A stretch of DNA of 41,272 nt from a virus: the IMG/VR virus record IMGVR_UViG_3300021356_000046, positions 1 to 41,272 of that record; one strand, given 5' to 3'. Positions 1 through 9,738 of the stretch are shown piece after piece. Made by a program: the position numbers and the translations under genes. Each line of letters opens with the position of its first letter. Within the stretch, counting starts at the first letter, position 1. The notes below the pieces were generated by a model, which worked only from the letters and a program-made list of their open reading frames with translations, ran no database searches and was not told the DNA's origin.

Positions 1-1155
1 AGCATACACCATCTGAAAATTGTTGTTGTAATCTTGATCTGTATTATCTACAATTTTCCAAGAATCATTTCCTGCAGAAGCAACGACAATAATTCCGTCA
101 TCAATTGCGTCTTGTATATCAGCCTGACGTGAAGTAAAGTAATAAGGAATATCCATTTTTCCGCCACTCGCGGGATCAGAAGGACAATAAAAACCTCGTG
201 CTTGTAATTCAGCTTGAGTTAAATCACGACCAGGATTATAATCAACTCCGCGATAGGTTACTCGAGTAGGAACGCCCGAATCATAACCATCTTGCGCGCT
301 TACGGCGTTTGAAATAATGCTTGATCCATAACTATTATTTGTAATTGTTGGATTACGTCTACCAGTTTCTGGATTAACAGATTTAGTGTTATGCCACTCT
401 CTTATATAATCCCACATAAGCGAGGTTGATAAACTATTAGGATTCGTACTATAAGGACTAATATTATAAATGTTAGCGTCTCGAGCCCAACCTTGAGTAT
501 TGCCTGCTACTGTTCCAGCAACGTGACAACCATGATTGTTGTCAGTTACATCAGCAGAATTCGTATATGAGCCAGATCTATCGTAAACATAAGTTCCATT
601 TGATCCACCTGAGACTGCGTTCGTTAAAGAAAACCAATTAAATTGTACTACACGACTTCCGCCACTTCCGTCTGGATTTACAGCAAATTCAGGATGTGCT
701 GGATCAATATGACCATCAACAATGACTACATCAACATTTTTTCCAGAAGCAGTTACTGTTAAATCATCAGTAACAAGAGATGTTCCATTCGCACCCCAGT
801 TATTTCGATTTGTTGCTTCAGAAGATCTTAATAATCCCCAGTTTAAATCGCTGGCGTCTGCAGCCCAAGATTTGTCAAACTCTCCATTTGTAACTGACCA
901 TCCGTGAGGCCGAATTGAGAGATCAACAATTTCTCTAAGATCTACATCCCACACTCGAGGATCTTTTTTGATTTCCATTGCTTCTTCATAAGTAAGCATG
1001 TAATGTGTATTACGAGAAATGTTTCTACGTTCACGACATTGCACTCTTCGCTCGGGAATAGTAATACTACCACCTGGCGTTTCCATGTCTTCGTAAAAAC
1101 TTTCAAGATCGTTTTTATCGTGAAGAGTAACGATCCATTCTCGTAATGCCGACAT
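1..1155 (-). CDS. Subtilisin-like serine peptidase (S8 family), C-terminus beyond window
   Basis: Translated from ATG at 1155 the frame stays open for 385 residues to the window edge, so the C-terminus is missing. An N-terminal region of about 140 residues precedes an S8 peptidase core. The catalytic Asp147 lies in VVIVDGHID, the catalytic His211 in HGCHVAGTVAG, a substrate-site motif NNSYG near 273, and the oxyanion Asn363 in VVASAGND. The catalytic Ser should follow beyond position 1. The gene starts one base after the stop of the fibre-type gene and shares its direction, so I infer a late, virion-associated protease that could process or degrade proteins at the cell surface or mature tail proteins. 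Family assignment is firm; the phage role is inferred from position only. Confidence 0.85.
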   Translation of the reverse strand, partial: MSALREWIVTLHDKNDLESFYEDMETPGGSITIPERRVQCRERRNISRNTHYMLTYEEAMEIKKDPRVWDVDLREIVDLSIRPHGWSVTNGEFDKSWAADASDLNWGLLRSSEATNRNNWGANGTSLVTDDLTVTASGKNVDVVIVDGHIDPAHPEFAVNPDGSGGSRVVQFNWFSLTNAVSGGSNGTYVYDRSGSYTNSADVTDNNHGCHVAGTVAGNTQGWARDANIYNISPYSTNPNSLSTSLMWDYIREWHNTKSVNPETGRRNPTITNNSYGSSIISNAVSAQDGYDSGVPTRVTYRGVDYNPGRDLTQAELQARGFYCPSDPASGGKMDIPYYFTSRQADIQDAIDDGIIVVASAGNDSWKIVDNTDQDYNNNFQMVYA

Positions 1156-1156
1156 A

Positions 1157-1972
1157 TTAACCCTCTAGTTGTAAAGCTGTTAGAGTAACTGCAACAGTAG
1201 ATGTAGAACCAGATAGATTTGTTACTCTGCAAGGAATAGTGGTGTTAGGAGTTGCTTCAAAACTATATCCAAAAGCGCCAGGTGAAATTTGAATAATCTC
1301 TGCTCCTCCTGTGATTACTTCAGCAATCACACCTGATCCTGGAGTCGGGTCTGTTGTTTGTGTTCTTGAAGCATCAGCTGATCTTGCTGATCCGTGAGAA
1401 TAAACTCTTACCCAAGCAGCGCGATCGGTTTGAATAGCCATTAAAGCATAACCTTTATATCCTGTGATATCGAGATCACCAGATGCGTTGTTTGCGAGAG
1501 AAGAAGTCGTTCCAGATAAACTACCTCTTGCTACAAGACCCTGAACAGAACCAAAAGTAAATGTTCCACTTCCGTTCGTAGTTAAAACTTGTCCACTACT
1601 TCCATCTGAGATACCTAAATCAGTTAACACTGTAGGAACATCAGCGTCATTCGCAAGTTCTACCCATTGACCACCGTGAGCAAAGTATGCTTTACCCGTT
1701 GCGTGAACGTGAGCAAACATACCATGATATGTGCTTGCGTTTGGAAGATCAGTTAGTGCTTCAAAATAAAATCTTAATTTGTGTGCTCCGACGCTAGGAC
1801 TATCTAATACGCCAGTAACGATACCACCACTCAGTGCACCCGAGTTGGAGGTGTTTGCGTTGTAATCATACAGTTCCGTAAAGTTCGCATTTACTTTTAC
1901 GAACGCGTTACGGAGGTTATCACCCGTACCGTCGTCAGGAACCGTACCTGTATTAATTACTTGTTTTGCCAT
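1157..1972 (-). CDS. Tail fibre or neck-type structural protein
   Basis: 271 residues. The N-terminus carries INTGTVPDDGTGDNLR followed by AFVKVNANFTELY, a motif often found at the start of phage tail fibre and appendage proteins, where it is thought to sit near the attachment point. The rest is rich in Gly, Ser, Thr and Asn with short beta-prone stretches, such as GSGTFTFGSVQG near the middle, as expected for a fibrous trimer. No enzyme motif is visible. It lies downstream of the gp7-like wedge gene in the late block. A GGAG ribosome site sits 8 bases before the ATG. It is probably a fibre attached to the baseplate or a whisker-like protein; which T4 gene it replaces cannot be told. Confidence 0.7.
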   Translation of the reverse strand: MAKQVINTGTVPDDGTGDNLRNAFVKVNANFTELYDYNANTSNSGALSGGIVTGVLDSPSVGAHKLRFYFEALTDLPNASTYHGMFAHVHATGKAYFAHGGQWVELANDADVPTVLTDLGISDGSSGQVLTTNGSGTFTFGSVQGLVARGSLSGTTSSLANNASGDLDITGYKGYALMAIQTDRAAWVRVYSHGSARSADASRTQTTDPTPGSGVIAEVITGGAEIIQISPGAFGYSFEATPNTTIPCRVTNLSGSTSTVAVTLTALQLEG

Positions 1973-1995
1973 GTCTGCTCCTATATATTTTTAAC

Positions 1996-2003
1996 TATTT
2001 ATT
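1996..2003 (-). promoter_or_regulatory. Late-promoter-like box AATAAATA
   Basis: On the minus strand this reads AATAAATA, one base from the T4 late consensus TATAAATA. It lies 23 bases before the ATG of the fibre-type gene, and the GGAG ribosome site falls in the leader it would give. It is the only long gap in this part of the late block. A match of seven in eight in AT-rich DNA is weak evidence. Confidence 0.35.
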
Positions 2004-2004
2004 C

Positions 2005-4338
2005 CTATGGCTTTTGTGTAGCATCAGCAGAAATTACAGTCACATCAGCAGTGTATGCACTTGTGTCAACACTGAGAGATGCACCATCGCCCGGAATCAC
2101 CTGACCCGGTCCGACAATTGGATCTCCACCTTCTTCACTATCGATTTTAATGTTCTGTATAAACTTATGACTTATTCCAGCTTCAAGAGGTCCAAACGAC
2201 ATCTTTCTTTTGTGAAGGAAATCACCAAAGAGCTTTGTACCCGCGAGGTGAACAGTTCTACGCAAAGGTTCTTCATATACGTTTTTAGACACTGTGCCTT
2301 TAATTTCATAAGAATATTCTTGATAGTAATCACTATCTTGAATTTTCATGTTTCCATCAAAATATTCGAACTTTCCAGTTTCTTCATTCGTCCAGTAACC
2401 ATTGAGTTGCGAGTTATAACTTGCCCAATAACCTGAACCCACACCTTGAGCCTGTGCTTTAAGTGTAGCTTTTGCTGCGATAACACCATTTTCGTCTCGA
2501 AGAAATACTTCTTCTCCATCTACATAACCTAATCCCGATTCATAAATATCTGCAGATCGTATACGTCCAGTAGCAAAAGTTGTACGAGATTCGATATCAG
2601 CACTTTCACCAAGAATATCTGCGTTGTAATCACGAGCAGCATATACCACTGCATAATTGTTTCCTTTATGAACAAGAGGTCCAGCGTTTGATTCAAATCC
2701 ATAGTAACTATAAGGACGTGCTTTAATAAATCCTTCTGATGCATTTACGTCAGTGATCACACCAGTAACAGTTGTATTCGAGTAAATTCCTGTATTTGCT
2801 TGTGAAATACTATCTCCTACAGACATCGCTGCACTCACTTCTTCGAGAACAACAACTTGCTCGTATCGATCAAATGCTGACATCGTCTCGTCTCGTGCAA
2901 TCGTAAATACGTCGTTAATATATTCGTCACCAGGATTGATGTTAATTAATTCGTTAATTGTACCAATTCTAAAAGGTGTTAAATCAAATGCTTCATCTAA
3001 AGGAGTTGAGATTGTAATAGGATCTGTATTACCTGACATTGGTTGAAGCGCAGGAGGAACTGTGTTATAGTTAGAAGAATTCAGAGGTACGTTGAGAAAA
3101 TCACCAATGATATCAGTGATCAAAGAAACTTGTTCGATGTTAGTAATTCCAACTCTAACATCTCCTGTGTTAGCCGTGTCAGCATACATTGGTCCTGGCG
3201 AGCTATCATTTTTATCTGATATCAATTGAATTGCGCCAGTGTTTGCGGTCACTGCTGTAATTAAAGGTGAACCGGCTCTGTCAGTTGCTGAAATTGGTCG
3301 AGCTACATCAAATTCATGTGCTGTGTTTGCAAACCAAACACCTACAGCAAAAGCATTTTGACCCGTGACTACACCGACATTTCCTCCGGTGTCAGTAAAC
3401 GTTTCTTCAATTTCAAAAGCAATATCAGGATTAGGCAACACAATCACTTGACTTGATACTTTTAATCTTGTTGATTCTTCTGTATAACCAAAGCCACCGT
3501 CTCGAATTGTGTATACAATTTGTCCTGTAAACTCGTCTTCGAGATCTGTAACAATCGCTTTACCACCTTCTCCATTAGGTGAATCGATATCTAAAATATC
3601 ACCGATGTTATTTCCTGTAGTTCCGCCGTAATCTAAATCAATTGTTAAAGCTTGTGCAGAACCATTTAATCTTCCGAATGAAACTTCGTTTCCGTTAATC
3701 GTTGTGAGAAGATCGTCGTATTTAATAAAGTCGTCTTTTACATCTGAGATATAAACAACAGGAGTAAGAGTATTGTTAATTAAAATAAAGTTAATTTTAT
3801 CAACAGCCGCTCGAGCTTCTGAAATACTTCCTCTAATATTTTTACCAATTAAATCTTTGTATGTAAATACATTTCCGTCGATATCTGTGAATCGATTGTC
3901 GTTAGGAAAGAGTTGAAGATAAACACCTTTGCGCCAATCTGAATCAGAAGGCTTGAACATTTGTGAAGAAGGATATTTAATTTCAACATCTTCTTGATAA
4001 AACAAACGAAAGAATAAAAGAATACCACCCGGCGTACCTTTACGACGATAGAGATCCATGATATTTTTAACAACAAATCGTACATCTGAGTCTGACATCA
4101 AAGGCAGATCAGCCATAAACATCTTATGGAATTGTAAAATAAGCGTAGAAGCCGTTGTTGATATATCTCGATTTTCAAATAATCGGCGGTTATTATAAAC
4201 CGATTGATTTGTTGTTTCTTCTAAAAATCGAAAATATTCTTCAACGAATTCAACGAGATCAGGACCAAACTCTTTATAGAGAGCTGGAAACTGATCGCGT
4301 ATCTTAAACGCTATCTGTTTTTCTATCGGTTGGACCAT
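2005..4338 (-). CDS. Large baseplate wedge protein, gp7-like
   Basis: 777 residues. The first 130 residues, with FVEEYFRFLEE, DLYRRKGTPGGILLFFRLFY and EDVEIKYPS, match in order and spacing what I recall of the C-terminal part of T4 gp7 (an YIQYLSDGYG-like stretch, then a STKGIEASYKFLFKVLYNEEVEIE-like stretch). T4 gp7 is about 1030 residues, so this protein lacks the N-terminal half and has a different, beta-rich C-terminal region with repeated Gly/Thr/Val segments. gp7 joins the inner wedge ring to the outer baseplate. The start overlaps the gp6 stop as TAATG, so the two are translationally coupled, matching the T4 order 6-7. Virion structural is near certain; gp7 identity is inferred. Confidence 0.65.
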   Translation of the reverse strand: MVQPIEKQIAFKIRDQFPALYKEFGPDLVEFVEEYFRFLEETTNQSVYNNRRLFENRDISTTASTLILQFHKMFMADLPLMSDSDVRFVVKNIMDLYRRKGTPGGILLFFRLFYQEDVEIKYPSSQMFKPSDSDWRKGVYLQLFPNDNRFTDIDGNVFTYKDLIGKNIRGSISEARAAVDKINFILINNTLTPVVYISDVKDDFIKYDDLLTTINGNEVSFGRLNGSAQALTIDLDYGGTTGNNIGDILDIDSPNGEGGKAIVTDLEDEFTGQIVYTIRDGGFGYTEESTRLKVSSQVIVLPNPDIAFEIEETFTDTGGNVGVVTGQNAFAVGVWFANTAHEFDVARPISATDRAGSPLITAVTANTGAIQLISDKNDSSPGPMYADTANTGDVRVGITNIEQVSLITDIIGDFLNVPLNSSNYNTVPPALQPMSGNTDPITISTPLDEAFDLTPFRIGTINELININPGDEYINDVFTIARDETMSAFDRYEQVVVLEEVSAAMSVGDSISQANTGIYSNTTVTGVITDVNASEGFIKARPYSYYGFESNAGPLVHKGNNYAVVYAARDYNADILGESADIESRTTFATGRIRSADIYESGLGYVDGEEVFLRDENGVIAAKATLKAQAQGVGSGYWASYNSQLNGYWTNEETGKFEYFDGNMKIQDSDYYQEYSYEIKGTVSKNVYEEPLRRTVHLAGTKLFGDFLHKRKMSFGPLEAGISHKFIQNIKIDSEEGGDPIVGPGQVIPGDGASLSVDTSAYTADVTVISADATQKP

Positions 4339-6131
4339 TATTTCGTCTCAATTAAGTTGATCGTTACGTCGTCGTCTCTGATAAAGAAGATTCTTCCTTG
4401 GGGTGATTTAATATCATCTACTGCAGTTTGAGCAATGATTTTGATTTCTCGTCCAGTATATCCATCTGTTTCGAAGTCTGTAAGTTTTACAACACCTGTT
4501 TGATAATCTACAGTTCCTACTTTTGGTTTTACAATCTGTGGATTTGCTACATCACTCGTGACTTGCATAATATTACCAACACCATCGTCTTGTAAAAATA
4601 CATCTACTGCGTTAGAAGAGAATACTGTACTTTTAATTGCGGGTTTAAAGTCTGTAAATCCATTTAAGTTTCTAAACGGATAAGGTTTATGTAATTTTGC
4701 TTCAAATTTAAATGTAGGATTCTGTTTAACATTTGTAGGTGGTGAATAAGGAATATACGGGAAAGCACATGTACTATTTGATTGAATTGCTACATCTTCT
4801 GCGTCAATCAAACCCGATAAACGAGAGATACGTAAAACTTTATTAAAGTCGTCAAGATTCTCTGTTGAATATTTTTGAATCACACCTCGAATAATTGTTT
4901 CTAATTGACCAACACTTTTTGTTGATGTTGTTGCACTATAATAAGCATCTACTTCTAAGTTTGCGTAATAAAATTCTGATTCAACAAAAATAGGTTCAAC
5001 CGCAAGAGGACTACGCTCTTGTAAGTAATTAATATAAGTTGTAGCGAGAGTACTTGAGAGAATCTGTGTCTCTTGTCCTAGATAAACTGATATCGCAACT
5101 TTACCGTATTGAGGCGGATCAAGTTGATCACCTGAATAAGCAGATACAGCTACGATTTCTGGGAATTGTTGTTTTAAAATGTTTTCATAATCAGAAGAAG
5201 TTACAGCACGCTCTTGAATCTGAAGAGACTTAGGAGCAGCAAATCGAATACTCTCTACAGATTCTTCGTCTGCACCACCTGTTGCAGCAGCAAGTGTCGT
5301 GACTGTTGTTTGTCCAGTTTCTGAAAGCTGAACAGAAAATTTATTAATTCCGTTTGCTTCTGCACCAGAAGTAATACGATATTTTACACGTACGTCTTCT
5401 ACTTCTGTCGGTTGCAAACCAAAAATATTTTTACCAAAATAAACTGTATAACGACCATCGAAATAAGGTTCAACATAGAAGACTTTATCTGTAGGTCCTA
5501 CACCAAAGATATCATTTTTACGAACAAACACGTTACGATCTTCTGTTGCTTCAGCATCTACAAACACTTCAATACTATCTGTATCTGCGTTTTCGTTTGT
5601 TAAAATCACGCGAAGAATTCCGTCATCATCAACAAAGAAACCTTCACGTTCAAAACTTGTGAGCATTGTACCTTCATACAATGTGATATTATCTGACTCA
5701 AACACACCCGGCGCTGTTTTACGTAATACATATGATTTATTCGTTACGAAAGTAAAACTTTCACCTTGGAATTGCGCACTAAATTCTGCGTATTGAGGAA
5801 TCGTAATTGTTTGACCTTGAATAGTAGTATCGTTAACTCTTACTCGAACAATTGCACGAGCAGATCTTTTCGAGCGAGGAAGATAATTAAGTTCTTTTGC
5901 GTGAGAAATAACAGAGTTACGAAGAATAGCTGAGTCGAGGAACATCTCATTGATTGCCATATTCGTATAGAAGTTATTTTGAAATGTATTATAAGCGAGA
6001 ACATCTAGCAAAACACTCATGTTAGACCCGTCATAGTCGTAATCTTTAAACTTTGTTTGTGTTCGCATATAATTTTTGAGTTGATCTTTGATGTTCTCAA
6101 AGTCTAACTCTGTAATATTAAGTTTAGCCAT
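4338..6131 (-). CDS. gp6: Baseplate wedge subunit gp6
   Basis: 597 residues against about 660 in T4. The N-terminal stretch around DYDGSNMSVLLDVLAYNTF, then NNFYTNMAINEMFLDSA and ELNYLPRS, is the typical signature of T4 gp6 and gpJ-type baseplate proteins. gp6 dimers form the continuous ring that holds the baseplate wedges around the hub and is the core of the sheath-contraction trigger. The gene directly follows gp25 (the gp25 stop abuts this ATG) and overlaps the gp7-like gene. gp6, gp7 and gp25 interact in the wedge, so the order reflects the assembly partnership. Late gene, no visible defects. Confidence 0.93.
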   Translation of the reverse strand: MAKLNITELDFENIKDQLKNYMRTQTKFKDYDYDGSNMSVLLDVLAYNTFQNNFYTNMAINEMFLDSAILRNSVISHAKELNYLPRSKRSARAIVRVRVNDTTIQGQTITIPQYAEFSAQFQGESFTFVTNKSYVLRKTAPGVFESDNITLYEGTMLTSFEREGFFVDDDGILRVILTNENADTDSIEVFVDAEATEDRNVFVRKNDIFGVGPTDKVFYVEPYFDGRYTVYFGKNIFGLQPTEVEDVRVKYRITSGAEANGINKFSVQLSETGQTTVTTLAAATGGADEESVESIRFAAPKSLQIQERAVTSSDYENILKQQFPEIVAVSAYSGDQLDPPQYGKVAISVYLGQETQILSSTLATTYINYLQERSPLAVEPIFVESEFYYANLEVDAYYSATTSTKSVGQLETIIRGVIQKYSTENLDDFNKVLRISRLSGLIDAEDVAIQSNSTCAFPYIPYSPPTNVKQNPTFKFEAKLHKPYPFRNLNGFTDFKPAIKSTVFSSNAVDVFLQDDGVGNIMQVTSDVANPQIVKPKVGTVDYQTGVVKLTDFETDGYTGREIKIIAQTAVDDIKSPQGRIFFIRDDDVTINLIETK

Positions 6132-6548
6132 TTATCTTGTCCTCTCTAAGAATACACTTAATTCTAGCGGCTGTTCTTGGTTTGTAATAAAAAATTTAAC
6201 AGTCACTTTTACAACATTATCATCTAAGTTTCCTGTTACAATTACGTCTCTCAAAGTTGCACGAGGTTCATAAATCTCAATTGTCGATCGAACTGTTTCT
6301 TCAAGAAATTTTAACGAAGCAGGGGTCATGTTTTCAAATAACATCGCTCGGACATTACCACCTAAATTGGGTTGCATCAAACGTTCGCCTCGATCAGTTA
6401 AAATTAAGTTTCTCAAACTCTCTTTAACTGCGTCTTCGTCTTTGATCAAAGCTAGGTCATCAGACAAAGGACTAATACTTAAGTCCTTTTTAAAATCTGA
6501 ATATATTGAGATCTTTTTAGATCTCGCTGTGACTAAATTAATCGTCAT
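6132..6548 (-). CDS. gp25: Baseplate wedge subunit gp25
   Basis: 138 residues, near the T4 length of 132. The hallmark of the gp25/gpW family is present: LILTDRGERLMQPNLGGNV with the conserved RGER and P-x-x-G followed by a short helix and LFE. gp25 sits at the junction of inner wedge, hub and first sheath ring, and its family is conserved from T4 to type VI secretion (TssE). Its ATG overlaps the stop of the M15 structural gene (ATGA), and its own stop abuts the gp6 ATG. Confidence 0.95.
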   Translation of the reverse strand: MTINLVTARSKKISIYSDFKKDLSISPLSDDLALIKDEDAVKESLRNLILTDRGERLMQPNLGGNVRAMLFENMTPASLKFLEETVRSTIEIYEPRATLRDVIVTGNLDDNVVKVTVKFFITNQEQPLELSVFLERTR

Positions 6549-8191
6549 CTTCTATCCCAGCTCCTTTGTGGTCCTTCATCGCAGTGAATAAAACTACTAT
6601 AATATCCAATGCCTACTAAACCATTTCTTCTTGCAATCGCAGCAAATTCATACATTTCTTCAGTATTAAATCCTGGCCATGTAATATCAAGTGCAGTGCC
6701 TTGCATATGCTTTGAGTTTCTTGCAGCACCTACACCTGCGTCTCTTAACGCTTGGTTATATGCTGGGCTACGATATGCACTGTTGATCTGCAAGCGTTTA
6801 CCAAACTCTTCTTGACATCTTAAAAGACGAGTTCTTGTAGAAACAGTTACTCTATTCCACCCTTCACTTCCCATTCTATCAGGACCTAATCCCTGTCCAA
6901 AACTTAATCTTGAGCTGCGCCCATTCCAAATATCTTCCCAAGAAGGAATTCCATCAACTTCTTCTGCCGACGGAGCCATCGAGTTTCCTGCTGGAGGATC
7001 TATATCTACTTCCCCGGCCGGAATCTGAGATTCCCTTTCAGCAGCAGCATTTCGCGAAGCTTCTTGGCACCTTTGTCTAAAGCTATTTATTCCTTCTACA
7101 CGTACTTCATCAGAATAACGAATAGCTCCTCCTTCTTGAACAGCGTTAGCAGTCGCTTGTGCGGAATTTGATTCAATCACTCGACCTGTCTCTTCATAAT
7201 CATCTGCAAATCTTTGAAGAGGCTCTTTTACTTTATTCACAATCTCTTCAATAGTACCAGCAAAACCACAGATTCTAAAAACAAGTGTAAGAATCTGTTC
7301 AACGGATGGATTTGATATCTGAGCAACTGAAAAGTCAATAATTCCTTCTACTTTATCACAAATCTTTTTCTCGTTTTCTTCTTTCAGTGTTTCTGTTGCG
7401 TTTTCTTTAAGTCTTTGTCCATTTTCAAGAACACGAGCGTTTGTTTTAACTGGTTTTTCTTCTTCGTTTTGAAAAATAGAATCAAGTTTAAAGGCTGAGA
7501 TCGCGTCACGAACAGTTTGAATCACCGCACAAACCGCTGCCATAATTTTTTCTTTAATTGCTTCAATTAAAGCTTTGACTTTAATTGCTTCAAAAAGAGC
7601 TTTTATAGGATCTTCTGCGTTACGAATTTTTTTAACAATCGCAGCAATCGCGCTTACGATTGCCTGTACTTTTTCGATAAGAGCAAAGACAGCAGCTGCA
7701 GCAGCAAATACATTGCCTAAAATACTACAAAATCCACCCATGATACTTGTGATCCAACTACCATTATAATAAGAATTTAATTGTTTTAATACTTTATTAG
7801 GATCTTGTTGATATGCTTGTTCAATACTTGTGGGATTATACAAATTGTCTTGATAAAACTCTGTAGCTTCTAAAGCAGTAATGGGTTGATCTAAATTTAA
7901 ACGCTCTTGTAATAAAGGATATTGACTTACATCTGAAGCCTTTAAGAATCGATTCAAGCCCTTTACAGAATCAAAAACAACGCTCTCACCATAATTTTTA
8001 ATATAACGAGCAAGTGCTGTGTTTGACACATCTGCTAAAATATTATCTTTAAACTGTTTCTCGAGAACAGCTACTTGATCAAGAGAAATCGATCCATCGG
8101 GATTTACATAAACAGGATTACGATTTACACGTTCGATGTTTGTCTCTAAAGGACCGCGGATATTAATCGTTTTAGGTTTACAAAGCGCCAT
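6545..8191 (-). CDS. Structural protein with C-terminal peptidase M15 domain
   Basis: 548 residues in two parts. The N-terminal 400 residues look structural, with a hydrophobic, Ala-rich stretch around 150-190 and a long charged helical region to about 270. The last 120 residues form an M15-type zinc peptidase domain: NSAYRSPAYNQALRDAGVG, then SKHMQGTALDI supplying zinc-binding His and Asp, and FIHCDEGPQ with the third His. M15 enzymes such as D,D- and L,D-carboxypeptidases and phage endolysins cut the peptides of peptidoglycan. Placed between gp5 and gp25, it probably lets the tail pierce the cell wall and so may replace the lysozyme domain missing from this phage's gp5. Domain call firm; role inferred. 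Confidence 0.85.
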   Translation of the reverse strand: MALCKPKTINIRGPLETNIERVNRNPVYVNPDGSISLDQVAVLEKQFKDNILADVSNTALARYIKNYGESVVFDSVKGLNRFLKASDVSQYPLLQERLNLDQPITALEATEFYQDNLYNPTSIEQAYQQDPNKVLKQLNSYYNGSWITSIMGGFCSILGNVFAAAAAVFALIEKVQAIVSAIAAIVKKIRNAEDPIKALFEAIKVKALIEAIKEKIMAAVCAVIQTVRDAISAFKLDSIFQNEEEKPVKTNARVLENGQRLKENATETLKEENEKKICDKVEGIIDFSVAQISNPSVEQILTLVFRICGFAGTIEEIVNKVKEPLQRFADDYEETGRVIESNSAQATANAVQEGGAIRYSDEVRVEGINSFRQRCQEASRNAAAERESQIPAGEVDIDPPAGNSMAPSAEEVDGIPSWEDIWNGRSSRLSFGQGLGPDRMGSEGWNRVTVSTRTRLLRCQEEFGKRLQINSAYRSPAYNQALRDAGVGAARNSKHMQGTALDITWPGFNTEEMYEFAAIARRNGLVGIGYYSSFIHCDEGPQRSWDRR

Positions 8192-8193
8192 GT

Positions 8194-9738
8194 TTATTCT
8201 CCTTGATCATCTTGAGATGAAATGCCTGAAGAAGTGATTGAAGAAGGATCTGCACCTTGCGGAACAATACTTGTACTACTTGCCGCAGGCTCAGGAAGAG
8301 AAGATATGTCTGCTCCTACATTCACAGTCGGTGTTGGAATCGCGATCACGGCAGGGAAAGAATCTTCTGCGGCACCGTTTGCCATACTTACGAAGTCGTC
8401 GATGTTTACAGTAGTTCCTTTAATATGTACAACACCTGATCCTCCTAATCGAGAAATTGCTCCATTTAAATCAAGAGTCGCAGTGCCTTCTAATCGAGTT
8501 GAAGGACTCTTCATGTCAAGTGTGCCTAATGCATCAATACCAAATACACCTAATGTTCTAAATTGAGTATTGACTGTTGATTCAATAAACAATCCGCCTT
8601 CACGAGGTGGTATACCAACTTCCCAAGGAATACCGTCAATTCCTAATACGCTTAAAGCTTTTTCTAAAGGACTTAAAGGTTTAACTTCCATCACTTGACA
8701 TTTCGTTGCACGAGACATCATTACTGGTGCTTTCTGAGAATATCCTCGGCCAGCTTCGATTTGAACTTCATCACCGCCTTTAATTGATACTGTACCTGAC
8801 ATGCCAGCTAATCTTGCATCAATACCACCTCTTGCGTGAAAAATTTGACCAGTATTTAATTCCATATCTAAACCAGATTCAACAGTATATCTTCCACGGA
8901 CAACAGTTGTATAATCACCTGTGATTTCTTCTACTTTATTTCCATTTACTCGTACATAACTATTTCCATTAATCGTAACAGTACTCATACCAGCACCGGG
9001 TTGATTACCAATCACTACATGTTGAGCTGCGTCATTGACTTCATATTTGTCTCCTGCAGATTTATGTGTAGTCGTACCTCGATGATCAATTTGAATATAA
9101 GATCCCGAGTTGTGATGAATCATAATACGTTCAGCACCAGGCGTATCATCTACTTCAATACTATGTTTCGCTGTTTCAATTGTGTAGTTATAAGGATATT
9201 GTGCGTTATAAGCTGCGGGAGGTTCTGACCAAGTAGGTGCTTGAATCTGACCGTTCTCGTATCTCGCTCCTTCAACGTCTCTTACTCGTCCGGCTTCTAA
9301 TGAGTCTACGTACGTCTCTCGAATATGCTCTCCTCGATGAAGTCGAGATTGGCCGGGTTGACCAAAGTTTTCTGCAGCATTACGACCAAGTTGAAGTTCA
9401 CAATTTTCTGAAGGAATAGTACCATAACCATCTGCTTCTGGATTAGGTACTTCTGTCATCTGTGTCGGAATAAGACCTAGAACCATTGGTTGTTGAGCTT
9501 CTCGTCCATCGAGAAAAACTCCAAAGACCCAGTCATTGAGATTTAAACGTTTATTAGGATTATAGTCTCCGTGCACTACAAGTGCCCACGGTAAACTTTC
9601 TGTCGGGATTTGACTATTATATCCATGTACGCCAAAAGCACGTACTTTTACTCGTCCTTCTTGACGAGGATCAAGAATATCTTCAATCACTCCTACAAAA
9701 AAGAGAGGATTTTTAATACCTACACCTGTGTCAAACAT
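8194..9738 (-). CDS. gp5: Baseplate hub and tail spike gp5, without lysozyme domain
   Basis: 514 residues. Residues about 10-110 form the OB-fold typical of gp5/VgrG proteins (LFFVGVIEDILDP, then GRVKVRAFGVHG and LPWALVVHGDY). From about 190 to 340 there are short repeated beta strands of the gp5C needle type (HSIEVDDTPGAERIMIHHNSG, YIQIDHRGTTTHK, VRVNGNKVEEITGDYT). In T4 a glycoside hydrolase domain lies between these parts; here no such domain or its catalytic motif is seen, and only a linker region remains. The trimer would form the membrane-piercing spike on the gp27-like hub. Its start shares one base with the upstream gene's stop. The C-terminal tail is Ser/Pro/Ala-rich. Confidence 0.85.
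   Translation of the reverse strand: MFDTGVGIKNPLFFVGVIEDILDPRQEGRVKVRAFGVHGYNSQIPTESLPWALVVHGDYNPNKRLNLNDWVFGVFLDGREAQQPMVLGLIPTQMTEVPNPEADGYGTIPSENCELQLGRNAAENFGQPGQSRLHRGEHIRETYVDSLEAGRVRDVEGARYENGQIQAPTWSEPPAAYNAQYPYNYTIETAKHSIEVDDTPGAERIMIHHNSGSYIQIDHRGTTTHKSAGDKYEVNDAAQHVVIGNQPGAGMSTVTINGNSYVRVNGNKVEEITGDYTTVVRGRYTVESGLDMELNTGQIFHARGGIDARLAGMSGTVSIKGGDEVQIEAGRGYSQKAPVMMSRATKCQVMEVKPLSPLEKALSVLGIDGIPWEVGIPPREGGLFIESTVNTQFRTLGVFGIDALGTLDMKSPSTRLEGTATLDLNGAISRLGGSGVVHIKGTTVNIDDFVSMANGAAEDSFPAVIAIPTPTVNVGADISSLPEPAASSTSIVPQGADPSSITSSGISSQDDQGE

Noticed and set aside
1966-2436. Plus-strand frame of 156 codons at the fibre/gp7 junction
   Set aside because: Low-complexity Phe/Ile/Ser-rich translation, antisense to the gp7-like gene.
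8222-8566. Plus-strand frame of 114 codons within gp5
   Set aside because: It mirrors gp5 codons, has no ribosome site and no recognisable protein.
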